DNA of 64,000 bases from Sthenelais limicola (GCA_942159475.1 OW804097.1:114142582-114206581), one strand, 5' to 3'. Positions 32,320 to 42,931 are shown, numbered from the stretch's first letter. The notes: generated from the letters alone by a model not told the origin. A program made the numbers and translations.

Positions 32320-32724
32320 GTGATCCGTTTTAGGAAAATGACTCATAAGCAAAATATGGATTTTGAGAGATCACCATATTTGAAAGGATGAGATCAAGGT
32401 GATTCCAATGATAGTAAACATTAAGGACATCTAATAACTATTTCTATATTCTAAATTTGATATTCTTTTTTAAAAAAAAAGGGTTTGCAATATCTTGGGG
32501 GTAGACAACTACCAATTAAGAAGCTACATAAACTCTATAAGATGACTTTATTTATGCAAGATATATTTATTAATTGAAATGTCTTGAAATATGGTACCTG
32601 CATTCATGCTACTAGCAGCTCCAAGAACTCCAAAAATGAAAGCAATCTAAAAAAGGGTTCTTATAAATAATCTACTTTGAAAAATGTCGATCTTGCGACT
32701 TGTGACTCATTTTCCTGAAACACT
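32320..32724 (+). mobile_element. Family B MITE, complete
   Basis: TGTGATCCGTTTTAGGAAAA to TTTTCCTGAAACACTG. All landmarks present; about 405 bp. Confidence 0.8.
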
Positions 32725-32924
32725 GAACATATGTTTTTTCAGTGCCTTTGCTATGTATACATGTGTGTCATTGGCGTGTGTAGGACAAGAGCTAAATGTA
32801 TCAAAGGAAATTCTCATCCTCATCATGTTGCCCAGAAGCTTTACATCTATAAATAGACACTTGGTGCTTGCCTTAATGTACACAGTTCTCCTTTTTTCTC
32901 ATGTCTCTCTTCCCCAGTAGTTAT

Positions 32925-33390
32925 ACATCATGTTATATGCATGTCACAATATACACAGGTCCCATGTGGGTCAGATTTTCAGAAAATGTACAATTGGCAG
33001 CTGTATACATTTAGTAAATACTGCAAAATTAGGCTGCAATTTGGCCAACTTTAGCCAACTTTAGCTTTGGCCAACTTTATTTTCGTCTGAAATTTGGGTT
33101 ATTTGAAACGATTGGCGAAGTTGAATTGTACATTTTCTGAAAATCTGATCCATGTAGTACTTACATGCAGTGCCGGTGGACTCAGATTATACTAAGTTAC
33201 ATCATGTTATATGCATGTCACAATATACACAGGTCCCATGTAGTACTTACATGCAGTGCCAGTGCACTCAGATTATACTAAGTTACATCATGTTAGTTAT
33301 ATGCATGTCACAATATACACAGGTCTCATGTACTACTTACATGCAGTGCCAGTGCACTAAGATGATACTCGGTGTTTTTTGCATATAAGG
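32925..33390. repeat. About 100-bp tandem repeat containing an A insertion
   Basis: Unit holds TACATCATGTTATATGCATG, TCACAATATACACAGGTCCC, ATGTAGTACTTACATGCAGT and GCCAGTGCACTCAGATTATA. Roughly three units; the first is split by the A element at 32968. The in-frame 72-codon frame over it is a by-product of the repeat. Confidence 0.9.
32968..33151 (+). mobile_element. Family A1 MITE, internally deleted, ATGT duplication with empty sites
   Basis: 184 bp instead of 235. The middle is replaced by a short triple repeat of TTTGGCCAACTTTAG. ATGT stands at 32964-32967 and 33152-33155. Adjacent repeat units read GGTCCCATGTAGTAC uninterrupted (about 33232-33246), directly showing that insertion duplicated four bases. 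Confidence 0.92.
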
Positions 33391-33547
33391 GTTAGTGCTG
33401 GTGCACTGCCGGTGTACCTTGAGTGCGCCAGCTAGAAATGGAGGTTATTAATCCTTTTAGTCACCAGCAAACTGGTCCAAGACCAACAACTATCATTAGA
33501 AAATAGCATAAGATCTGGGAATATGCATCTTATGGTCATGCCTTTTA

Positions 33548-33782
33548 GGGTCAGATATTCAGAAAATGTACAATTGGTAGCTGTACACATTTAGTAAATT
33601 CTGCTAAATTAGGCTGCAATTTGGTCAATACTAGGTAAATTCGAGTATAGTTGGCATTGCATTGATTTTAGCGAGCTGTTTGGTTAGGTTTAACTTCATT
33701 TTGAACTTTATTTTCGTCCGAAATTTGGGTTTCTTTATAGGATTGGTGAAAGTTAACTGTACATTTTGTGAAAATCTGACCC
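33548..33782 (+). mobile_element. Family A1 MITE with TTTA duplication
   Basis: Complete, 235 bp. TTTA at 33544-33547 and 33783-33786. A TA-only duplication cannot explain these flanks. Confidence 0.92.
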
Positions 33783-33786
33783 TTTA

Positions 33787-34005
33787 ATTATTTGCTTTGC
33801 CTACGGCTTGTGCCATTGCATGAAGTAAGCGGTGTTTCTATTGGTTTATACTTTAAAGCATGACGTCACCAATGACATGGCATCAGCTGGAATTGCCGGA
33901 TCACATACATGATTCAGGATATTGTTATATCTTGGTAGGATATCACTCTATAGTACAACCACTCATAGTGATAACTCTTTATCACGGTAGGATTCCACTC
34001 TATAT
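33787..34005. other. Unassigned sequence
   Basis: No recognised feature. Confidence 0.4.
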
Positions 34006-34158
34006 GGGTCAGATCGTCAGAAAATGTACAATTTACCTTCACCAATCCAGTCAAATAACCCAAATCTCAGACAAAACTGATCTTCAAAATACAGTTTAAC
34101 ATATAGCAGAACTGATATTTGAAAACAATTCCATGCCAAATATACTCAGATATATCGT
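34006..34158 (-). mobile_element. Family A MITE, right part replaced
   Basis: GGGTCAGATCGTCAGAAAAT to CCAAATATACTCAGATATAT, then joined to a family I end. Confidence 0.75.
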
Positions 34159-34195
34159 TTGAAGAGACTCTCTCATCTTTGAGCCTAGACTGTAA
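34159..34195 (+). mobile_element. Family I 3' fragment
   Basis: TTTGAAGAGACTCTCTCATC then TTTGAGCCTAGACTG. Confidence 0.6.
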
Positions 34196-34444
34196 ACTTA
34201 GTTTTTACTTTTTTTGCACTGACATTGCGCTCAAGTTTCAGTTTGAGTTACACAGGTTAGGCATGCAGCCAGTACAGTTGGGAACTGAGGAATCACTCGG
34301 CTGGCATGGGGAATGGCTTAGAACAAGTGTCTGATAGCTATATTAAGTCCTCTGTGCTCTTCATGTAAGGGTGAAATGGCAACATTTTTAATATTATTAT
34401 CAGCGACCATTGTAAACCTATTCGTTGCACGAGACGAAAAAAAA
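34196..34444. other. Unassigned sequence
   Basis: No recognised feature. Ends in a run of A at 34437-34449. Confidence 0.4.
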
Positions 34445-34446
34445 AA

Positions 34447-34705
34447 AATTCATTAAATGCATTTGTCTGAATTTCTAACTTTGATTTAATGCCAAATCCA
34501 CACATTTCTAAGTCTGATTTAATGCCTATGGCACCAGATTTCTAACTTTGATTTTAATGACACTTGGCTGAATTTATAACTTCAATTTAATGCGTTTTAT
34601 TCGAATTTAAGTTAGATTTAATGCCTTTTGCCCAGATTCAAAAGTTTGATTTAATTCCTTTTGTCCTGGATTTGCATGTTTGATTTAATGCGTACAACAG
34701 TAGGA
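34447..34705. repeat. Degenerate 38-40 bp repeats
   Basis: About seven units centred on TTTCTAACTTTGATTTAATG followed by CCTTTTGTCC-like sequence. Heavily diverged. Confidence 0.75.
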
Positions 34706-34835
34706 TTAACTGCCTACTGCCAGAATGACATGATCTATCAGCTTCATGCAACAAGGCCTACACTCAGACATGATTTAATCTACCCTACATCAGGCAATCC
34801 CCGCCCACACACACACCATCTGACTCTCATATAAT

Positions 34836-35070
34836 GGGTCTGATTTCCAGAAAATGTACAATTACCAGCTGTACACATTTACTAAATTCTGCTTAGTTAG
34901 GCTGCAATTTGGTCAATACTAGGTAAATTCGAGTATATTTGGCATTGCTTTCATTCTAGCTATCAGTTTGGTTAGGTTAAACTGTATTTTGAGTTTTATT
35001 TTCGTCTGAAATTTGGGTTATTTGAGAGGATTGGTGAAGTCGAGTTGTACATTTTATGGCGACTTCACCC
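34836..35070 (+). mobile_element. Family A1 MITE with alternative right end
   Basis: GGGTCTGATTTCCAGAAAAT to TTATGGCGACTTCACCC, 235 bp. Confidence 0.88.
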
Positions 35071-35797
35071 ATATACTACTGCAGTGCCTGAGGACGCTAT
35101 ACCATCTAATTGTATTGTTGGAGGCAGTAGGGGAGTATCACCATCAAATCAAATGGCAGTATTTGTAATCTATCCTGCCAGCAGCCCCCCAGCTAAGGCT
35201 CCACTCACTGGGGGACCAGTACATGAGGAACAGTTGAGGCTTATTGTGTAATTGTATGGTAGAGAAATGTCTAACTGTAGTTTAATAATCAGCCCATATT
35301 ATTTAATGTATAAATGCTTGTATTTCCTTGATAAACAGTTACAATAGACAGGAAAAAGGATAATATACTTTCTGTGCCCTCACAGCTCTTCACAGAAACC
35401 CAGAATTACTTTTACTTTTATTGTTATAACTACTGAATACTAGATCCCCCTAACACTAACATTGAATAACTTGGTACAACATTTTCTGTATAGGTGAGGT
35501 CTGTTTAGATGGTTGTAAGTATATATACATGATCGCCATACATAAGTTATATATTTTAATAACGTGGCATTTATATATATTATAGTGATGTATGTTTGGT
35601 AGTCATGGCAACCAATGTGTTTTTACCAAGTTTACGGCCAAAATTGAACTTTTAAGACTAAAAATGTGTATTTATATCATTAAAAGCATGTGCCCAATTT
35701 CAAAACAGTCTATTAAATATATCCATGCATTCTTTAATGATATCACACAATCCATATTTTGTAACATATTGCTCATTTTTCAACATCACATATATAA
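35071..35797. other. Unassigned AT-rich sequence
   Basis: About 730 bp without arrays. 35592-35790 has weak family B resemblance (CAATTTCAAAACAGTCTATT, ATATCCATGCATTCTTTAAT). No credible gene. Confidence 0.4.
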
Positions 35798-36032
35798 GGG
35801 TCAGAATTTCAGAAAATGTACAATTCACCTTCACTGATCCTCTCAAATAACCCAAATTTCAAACAAAAATCAAGTTCAAGATACAGTTCAACCTAACCAA
35901 ACAGATTGCTAGAATCAATGCGACGCCAAATGTACTCGAATTTACCTAGTATTGGCTAAATTGCAGCCTGACTTAGCAGAATTTACTAAATGTGTACAGC
36001 TGCCGATTGTACATTTTCTGAAAATCGTACCC
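35798..36032 (-). mobile_element. Family A1 MITE
   Basis: GGGTCAGAATTTCAGAAAAT to TTCTGAAAATCGTACCC. Flanks ATAA and ATAT. Confidence 0.87.
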
Positions 36033-36187
36033 ATATGTGCCCTTGGAATCATATCAATCTAGAAAAGAAACGATGAATGCCATTACTAAGGTATATGGGT
36101 TGTGTCAGCTGCCCTGGTGCTATAAGCATGTTGCTGGGACAAGTTGGACAGATGTTATATTGGCAGCCGGTACAAAGCAGGAGACAC

Positions 36188-36415
36188 AGATCAAATCGTC
36201 AGAAAATGTACAATTGGCAGCTGTCAATTCAATTCTGCTAAATCAAGCTGAAATATGGCCAATATTAGATATATCTAAATATATTCGGTATCAGGTTGAT
36301 TCAAGGAATCTGTTTGGTTAGGTTGAACTGTATTCTGAACTGGTTTTTGGCTTAAATTTGGGTTATCTGAAAGGGTTGGCGAAGGTGAATTGTACATTTT
36401 CTGACGATCTGGCCC
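36188..36415 (+). mobile_element. Family A3 MITE
   Basis: AGATCAAATCGTCAGAAAAT to TTCTGACGATCTGGCCC. Confidence 0.82.
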
Positions 36416-36682
36416 TTACATCAATGTGACACATCCTGGGTCCCCTCATCCCTAATTCCTTTCTTTCCACGTGACAGAATGAGGTTAGCCCCACTAAGGC
36501 GACCACTATATTACGGGCGATATTAGGGTGAAACCTCAGCCCGGAAACCCCGATTGTGCGCATGCGCATATAAAGCTTTCACAGTAATTGCCTGTGATGA
36601 CCTCTGCCGACCAGTGGTGGAACTAGCAGCAGCAAAGCTTTGTGGTTGATGTTATATATAGCAGATTTTCTAATGTTTGATG
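36416..36682. other. Unassigned sequence with a GCGCATGCGC motif
   Basis: TGTGCGCATGCGCATATAAA near 36555-36574 joins an NRF1-type palindrome to a TATAAA. No exon-like frame follows, so a promoter is not claimed. The end repeats ATATAGCAGATTTTCTAATG, see 36930. Confidence 0.45.
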
Positions 36683-36686
36683 TTAT

Positions 36687-36925
36687 GGGTCAGATCGCCA
36701 GAAAATGTACAATTGGCCTTCACTAATCGTCTAAAAAACCCCAAATTTACGAGAGAAATGAGGTTCAAATACAGTTCAACATAACCCAACATACTTCTTG
36801 AACCAATGTAGTACCAGATACACTCATATATACCTTGTATTTATAATATAATATTTTAGCGTAATTTATCAGAATTTACTAAATGTGTAGGACTGTCGAT
36901 TATACATTTTCTGACGATGTCACCC
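36687..36925 (-). mobile_element. Family A3 MITE with TTAT duplication
   Basis: GGGTCAGATCGCCAGAAAAT to TTCTGACGATGTCACCC. TTAT at 36683-36686 and 36926-36929. A longer flanking repeat, ATATAGCAGATTTTCT, lies at about 36655 and 36929. Confidence 0.9.
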
Positions 36926-36929
36926 TTAT

Positions 36930-37285
36930 ATAGCAGATTTTCTCATGTTTATTTATGAGAACTATTTCTTCTATTATGATTGTAACAGTAAGCACTAGAC
37001 CTTAGAACTTCAATAGACTCCAAATCTCTTATAAAAATAATATAAAATTATATATGGGTCGGGCAAACCCGGTCTTCCCCCATATCCTGAATTGTCGCTG
37101 CATACTAATTAAATGCTATGAGGTCAGCTGTATTGGTACAAAGACAAATGTAATCATTACAAGGGAGGGAGGATGTTTGAAACTGAGAGATAAACATAGT
37201 TTTAACAGGTCATTGTATATTCAAACGTGTCACTGAAAGTGAAGCAGGCGGCTTTTACAACAACAATCTTATGTCTCGTCTATAT
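36930..37285. other. Unassigned AT-rich sequence
   Basis: No recognised feature beyond the flanking repeat of the A element. Confidence 0.4.
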
Positions 37286-37511
37286 GGGTCAGATTGTCAG
37301 AAAATTTACAATTAGCAGCTCTACACATTTAGGAAATTCTGCTAAATTAGGCTGAAGAATGAAGAATACCGGGTAGATCTGATACATATTTGGTATCACA
37401 TTGATTTAAAGAATCAGTTCTGTTATTCTAAATTGCATTTTGAAGCTCATTTTGGTCTTAAATGTGGATTATTTGAGATGGCGAATTGTACATTTTCTGA
37501 AAATCTGACCC
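37286..37511 (+). mobile_element. Family A2 MITE
   Basis: GGGTCAGATTGTCAGAAAAT to TTCTGAAAATCTGACCC. Flanks ATAT and ACAT. Confidence 0.86.
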
Positions 37512-37681
37512 ACATGTACCATATACAATGGTCAGTGTACTGATTCTCAATTTCTCAATTTCAGATGATGATTCTCCAACATAGTTCTGAGCGGTAGGTT
37601 GAATTTCTTATCTTTATGATCTTTCTATACCATCCATCATCTACACCAAGTAGAAATAAATAATATCTTGAATTAAAGTAA

Positions 37682-38006
37682 ATAGGGGACTTGCATGTCT
37701 CACTGCGCATACCTACTGCAGTGCATCCTGGGATGGGTTTTATTGAAACCTGACTTACAAATATTTGGCAATATTTTTACCAAAAATTGCAAGAATGCTG
37801 TCATTGAAACTTGTGTAAATGTTTATAAAAACTAAATGCTCGATGGGAAAGATGGGGACTTGTGTCATGGAAACATGTACGGCAAATGGATATTGACATT
37901 AGAACATTGATAGATATTCCATGCTGAACATGGCATGATGGTACCATTAGTCCCATAACCCCATGCGAATCAAGATTCAAAATGGCGTCTATGCAAGTGC
38001 CCTATT
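37682..38006 (+). mobile_element. Family D MITE, complete (reference copy)
   Basis: Starts ATAGGGGACTTGCATGTCTC and ends GCGTCTATGCAAGTGCCCTA. In order: CATCCTGGGATGGGTTTTAT, AAATATTTGGCAATATTTTT, CGATGGGAAAGATGGGGACT, AAATGGATATTGACATTAGA, CCATGCTGAACATGGC, TTAGTCCCATAACCCCATGC, GAATCAAGATTCAAAATGGC. Ends are imperfect inverted repeats. No coding capacity. Confidence 0.88.
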
Positions 38007-38861
38007 AAGTGGGAAGCACACATATGTCTAATGCTTGTTTTTGTGACAATGTGTGAGAGTACACTATAAACTACCACAGTTACTGAAGCAGGTGTACTCT
38101 GTGTAGTGAAAATGCTATAGCACAAGTCCTATGTAGAAGTTATGGCCATTTTACTCACGTTAAGGAGTGGAATTGAGGTACTTGTCCTTTGTCCGCTATC
38201 ACCATGTGGCGCCTTAGTTCTCCAATTATTGTCTGTTACTCCCATTATCGCTCAGGTTCCTATTCTCCCAATTATCGCTCATGTTCCCAGGGCACCGGAA
38301 GTGTTCCTTGATACAGCTGTAGGTTGGTTTAGGCCAAGAGAAATGTGTCTGCTTCCACTTTATTCAGGTCACAGATATATTTCGCTAGTAATACGATTTT
38401 CACTGTATTGCCTGATTTTGTTTGTTTGTTTTTAAAGATGTTTATTCAGCTGAGTGAAATTATGCAGTTACACACTATTCTCATTCGAGGCTGATGGTTA
38501 GGAAAAAAATTACGTATAGATTCATTACATCAAAGAAGAAAATATGAGTAATTTTACATATCATTTGGGCGATTAAAGGCCAGTGAATTATACAAGTGAA
38601 AAACACACCTAAAAAGCCACCACCCGGGCATCATCCTTTTTCTACAGTCCGAAGAGAACATAACATGTATAGGGTGCACAATAAGATTGTGCCTTAAAGG
38701 CCTTGCCAAAAAGAAAATATTGTTTTAGCAAGACAAGCTAAAGCAGGAATAAAAAACTCCTAAGCTTAAAAGAGAATCTCTCTTCTCCTAAAATAATTAT
38801 TGTCATGAAAGAAGTAGGTTTTCAGTTCCTGAAAGGTTGTTTTAATCATATTTATGGTCAG
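38007..38861. other. Unassigned AT-rich sequence
   Basis: Two AATTATCGCTCAKGTTCC phrases at about 38243-38293. A 97-codon frame (38142-38435) has no domain. Nothing else recognised. Confidence 0.4.
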
Positions 38862-38928
38862 TATCTGAAATTTAGGTTATTTGAGAGATTGGTGAAAGTG
38901 ATTTGTACATTTTCTGGTGACTTCACAT
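38862..38928 (+). mobile_element. Family A 3' fragment
   Basis: TCTGAAATTTAGGTTATTTG to TTCTGGTGACTTCAC. Confidence 0.7.
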
Positions 38929-39031
38929 AGGTTTCATTGTTTTGCCTAAAGGTTACTGTTTTCCTCCCGGCTAGGGAACAGATGTTTAATCACACACCCA
39001 CACACTTGTATCTACAACGAGTTGAATACAT

Positions 39032-39134
39032 GGGTCACATCTTCAGACATTGTACAATTTTCTCAAATAGCCCAAATTTCAGACAAAGATAAAGTTAAAA
39101 ACAATTAACAGTTCAACCTAACCAAACATTGGAA
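39032..39134 (-). mobile_element. Family A fragment
   Basis: GGGTCACATCTTCAGACATT with a deletion, then CCCAAATTTCAGACAAAG and TTCAACCTAACCAAACA. Confidence 0.7.
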
Positions 39135-39156
39135 TATCCTCGATCTCACCGTTTTA

Positions 39157-39332
39157 AATATGACTTGTGTCATGGAAACATGTAAAACCGATGGATATTG
39201 ATATTAATTAGAGCATTTGTAAATAGTCCAAGCTGAACATGGCATGTTTTCTATAGCTTTAAAACTGTACCACTAGTCCCAAAACTCCATGCGAATCAAG
39301 ATTTATAATGGCGACTATGCAAATCCAGTATA
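39157..39332 (+). mobile_element. Family D MITE, 3' half
   Basis: ATGACTTGTGTCATGGAAAC, CAAGCTGAACATGGCATGTT, ACTCCATGCGAATCAAGATT, GACTATGCAAATCC. Confidence 0.75.
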
Positions 39333-39499
39333 AAACCTGAATGGGTCACCGACCAGACTAATATATGACATACTAGCATTCATCCAGGTCATAGAAGGAG
39401 ATAAAGAATTAAAGAATATGAATATTAGAATAGTCCAGGGAGGTGCCCAGCATTGCATCTGTGCACAGCGGCTGAAGCTACTTGGCTCCATGAGTACAA

Positions 39500-39733
39500 G
39501 GGTCAGATTTTCAGAAATGTACAATTGGCAGCTGTACCCATTTAGTAAATTTTGCTAAATTAGGCTGTAATTTGGTCAATACTAGGTAAATTCGAGTATA
39601 TTCGGAATTGCATTGAATCTAGCAATCTGTTTGGTTAGGTTGAACTGTATTCTGAACTTTATTGTTGTCTGAAATTTGGGTTATTTGAGAAGATTGGTGA
39701 AAGTGAATTGTGCATTTTCTGGTGCCTTCACCC
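39500..39733 (+). mobile_element. Family A1 MITE with ACAA duplication, mixed ends
   Basis: Left GGGTCAGATTTTCAG, right TTCTGGTGCCTTCACCC, and a perfect ACAA at 39496-39499 and 39734-39737. One insertion event therefore used one end of each type. Confidence 0.92.
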
Positions 39734-39877
39734 ACAAGTGATGCCATTTAAGCAGCAAGTGGTGTGGCATGCACTGTACAGTGGCAGTCAGCACATATAT
39801 GCTGGCTTATGGTAATAGTCTGACAACACAACAGCTGTACCACACACACTTAACACCTGGAGCACCCCTCCTGGGAG

Positions 39878-40637
39878 TAGGTGTTACGCTGCAGGAAAAT
39901 TAGTCACAAGTCCCCAAAAGAATGATTTTGAGATCATCATATTTGAAAAGATGAGATCAAGCAGGATTGCAATTATATCAAACAGAAGGACATCTAATGA
40001 ATATTGGTCCTGGGTATGACCAGAAAGTGCCTTTCTGTCTCTTTTTCTCTGTCTCTCTCGCTACCTTCTTCTCTATCTCTATTTCCTGGGTAAGACCATA
40101 AAGTGCCCTTCTGTCTCTTTTTCTCTGTCTCTCTCTCCCTTCTTCTTTACCTCTATTTTCTGGGTATGATCATAAACTGCCTCCCTCTCAGCTCTCCCGC
40201 CCTTGATATAACCATATTAAATGTGTTGATAAGGGCGTAAAGCAACCAATCTCACTCACTCACTCCCTCTCAGCTCTCCTGCCATTGAAATAACCTTTCA
40301 ATGTGTTGCTAGGGGTGTAAATCAACCAATCTCACTCACTCACTCTAATGAATATTTCCTTATTTAAGTTTGATATTTTTATTTTGGAAAAAGGTTTGCA
40401 GTATTTTTGGGTGGGCAAAATACTTACTAGTTAAGTAAATAAGTACACTCTCTAGGATGACCTTAGAAATGCATATATAAATATTTATATATAAATATAT
40501 ATGTATAATTATGATATATCTATTACATATGTAATAAATATTACAAAAGTGAGAATATCCCAACAATGATGTGCAATATATAAATCAATTTGAAAAATAA
40601 CCATTTTTTTACTTATGACTCCAGGAATGCATCACAT
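39878..40637 (+). mobile_element. Family B MITE split by a SINE
   Basis: Left part GTTACGCTGCAGGAAAATTA to GGACATCTAATGAATATT, right part TTCCTTATTTAAGTTTGATA to CAGGAATGCATCACAT. The C retroposon at 40006 separates them. The right part contains an (ATATAAAT)n expansion near 40475-40510. Confidence 0.82.
40006..40343 (+). mobile_element. Family C SINE-like retroposon, extended, 13-bp TSD
   Basis: TCTAATGAATATT flanks it at 39993-40005 and 40344-40356. Head GGTCCTGGGTATGACC, three TGGGTAWGAYCATAAA-type modules, then two successive GTAAAKCAACCAATCTCACT tails, so the element carries an internal duplication of its 3' end. Host is a family B copy, which supplies the uninterrupted reference sequence. 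Confidence 0.9.
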
Positions 40638-41150
40638 ATGGTTATTATAGAGTATATAGAATACCCCTCCCGAGAAGGCAGCCTCTATGTACACTCTAAG
40701 AATTTTCACTGGATTCACTATGAAATTGCATACAAATTTACGGACTTTTTGTAATATTGATTCTATGACCAACAAGTCACAAGGAATTATGAAATGCATG
40801 GATGCAGGGGTCTAATGGGTTATGAGAATTCTTTGTAATCCTTTAGCTTTCTCTTGTAAGGATTTTACGACGTACATCACTACAGATTGCGTGATTTTGA
40901 AGCAGAATGTCCAGAGTTCCAGCGTTCTTTCAGGATATCGGTGCTTAGAGTGTATTATGTAAACTAAAGACAGTGTGATATAAAGAAAAGGTCCAGTCTT
41001 AAGAACTGTCATGGACCGAGAATTTCTACTCCTTTCCATTTGAACACTATTAATTATTATTATTGTTGATTGTGTACAGAAAAGGAGATAAACTATTCAT
41101 ATCTAACCAAAATAGTTTCTCAGGTCAGAATATAAGCACGCCCAGTACAT
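40638..41150. other. Unassigned sequence
   Basis: No recognised feature. Confidence 0.4.
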
Positions 41151-41385
41151 GGGTCAGATTTTCAGAAAATGTACATTTCACATTAACCAATTCTCTGAAA
41201 TAAGTCAAATTTCAGACGAAAATATAGTTCAAAATACAGTTCAACCTGACCAAACAGATTGCTAGAATCAATGCAATGCCAAATATACTCGAATTTACCT
41301 AATATTGACCAGATTGCAGTCTAACTTAGCAGAATTCACTAAATGTATACAGCTGCCAATTGTACATTTTCTGAGAATATGACCC
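41151..41385 (-). mobile_element. Family A1 MITE
   Basis: GGGTCAGATTTTCAGAAAAT to TTCTGAGAATATGACCC. Flanks ACAT and ACAA. Confidence 0.88.
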
Positions 41386-41437
41386 ACAAGGGTGTTCTCT
41401 AGGGACTAAGGCTTCCCTTAAAACATCTTGTACATTT

Positions 41438-41485
41438 CCTGGTCACGTGTGGGTAAACATACGGGCTACTTAACACGTGACCAGG
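41438..41485. other. Perfect 13-bp inverted repeat with CACGTG arms
   Basis: CCTGGTCACGTGT at 41438-41450 and its exact reverse complement ACACGTGACCAGG at 41473-41485, separated by 22 bp. Each arm has a TCACGTG core. It may be a foldback end or a paired E-box; not assigned. Confidence 0.75.
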
Positions 41486-41642
41486 GCTTCTGATCTCGAC
41501 CTTGGAAGTGAAGGTCAGATCTATTCCGCTCTTCTCATGGGAATCCCTGGATAGAATGAACTTAAAGGGACTGGTAAGAAATGAAGTGCAAAGTGGATAT
41601 AAACCCAATGGTTTGACCACATTCTATATAATTTCCCCAGTC

Positions 41643-41690
41643 CCTTTTCAGCGATATGTGACTCATTTTTCTGTGACATATCACATTATT
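41643..41690 (+). mobile_element. Family B 3' fragment
   Basis: ATGTGACTCATTTTTCTGTG then ACATATCACAT. Confidence 0.55.
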
Positions 41691-41837
41691 TTATTTTTTT
41701 ATTCAATTTAAAGCCAACGCAATTTTTTAATTTATATATCATATGTTTGGCCTGAAATGTAATAGAAATATATAAACACTTAGTAAATGACTAATTAAGT
41801 GATTGTAAACTACAAGTAATTAGAACTACTGGTATAT

Positions 41838-42043
41838 GGGTGAAGTCGTCTCAAATAACCCTAATTTCAGATATAGAAAATAAAGTTTAAAATACAGTTC
41901 TACCTAACCAAACAAATTGATAGAATCAATGCAATGCCGAATATACTCGAATTTACCTAGTATTGACCAAATTCCAGCCTTATTTAGCAGAATCTACTCA
42001 ATGTCTACAACTGCCAATTGTATATTTTCTAAAAATCTGACCC
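41838..42043 (-). mobile_element. Family A1 MITE lacking the inner part of its left end
   Basis: GGGTGAAGTCGTC runs straight into TCAAATAACCCTAATTTCAG, a deletion of about 33 bp. Right end TTCTAAAAATCTGACCC. Confidence 0.8.
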
Positions 42044-42078
42044 TGATCTAGTTGGCAGATCCATAGAGGGAAAGGATG

Positions 42079-42394
42079 GATTGTCAGAAAATGTACAATT
42101 CGCCTTCACCAATCCTCTCAAATAACCCACATTTAAGACTAAAATCAGTTTCAAAATGCATTGTTTTAAAATGCAAATTCTTGAATGTGTGTACTTGGCA
42201 TATGTGGTTATGCATATTTTTTGTTATCTTTTCTTCTACTTTTTCTTAAATTTATTGAATTTAGGCCAATAAAAATAAAGCCCTTCACCAATCCTATGAA
42301 ATAACCAACATTTAAGACAAAATGAGCTTCAAAATGCAGTTTAACATTACAGAACTGATACTTCAAACCAAGGCAATACCAAATATACCCAGAT
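42079..42394 (-). mobile_element. Family A copies around an AT-rich insert
   Basis: A start at 42079-42165 (TTGTCAGAAAATGTACAATT), then about 117 bp of other sequence ending GCCAATAAAAATAAAG, then the A sequence restarts at CCTTCACCAATCCTATGAAA and runs to CCAAATATACCCAGAT. The repeated stretch spans about 70 bp, so this is two overlapping A pieces, not one copy with a simple insertion. Confidence 0.6.
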
Positions 42395-42542
42395 TGGACG
42401 CCTACTTCGCTAATCGGTTTCCTAGCTTAAGACAAGGCGTTGTAATGGGAATATAATGACATTTTGCGGTCTTAATGAAATAAAATGGCACTTTGTGGTA
42501 GAACGGCGATAGGCTTTCCTTCCAGTCTTTCCTTAGTCCTCT
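42395..42542 (+). mobile_element. Family I element
   Basis: TGGACGCCTACTTCGCTAAT, GGCGTTGTAATGGGAATATA, ATGACATTTTGCGGTCTTAA. Reverse match to 19540-19640. Inserted in or joined to an A copy. Confidence 0.55.
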
Positions 42543-42547
42543 GTATG

Positions 42548-42931
42548 TGATGTGTTTCAGGAAAATGAGTCGCAAAAATTGACTTTTGAGATATCATCAG
42601 AATTGAAAAAATGAGATTAAGCCGCCGATTCTAATGATAGCAAACATTAAGTCCATCTAAGTAGTATTTCTTTATTTCATATTTTTATGTTTTAATAAAC
42701 ATTTGCAATATTTTTGGGTGGACAATTACTAGCTAAGTAGTTAAATGTACTCCATAAAGTGACCTTCAAAACGCAAGAATATATTTGAAACACTGTCTTG
42801 AAATTTGGTACATGAATTCATACGACTTCAAACGCTAAAGCCCCCCAAAATCCATGACATTCATACAAGGAGATCTTGTGAATAAATGACTTTGAAAAAT
42901 ATCAATTTTGGCTCATTTTCCCGAAACCCAT
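42548..42931 (+). mobile_element. Family B MITE, complete
   Basis: TGATGTGTTTCAGGAAAATG to TTTTCCCGAAACCCATCTCA. All landmarks in order. Confidence 0.82.

Noticed and set aside
36555..36574. GCGCATGCGC plus TATAAA as a promoter
   Set aside because: No exon-like frame or further motif cluster follows; too little evidence.
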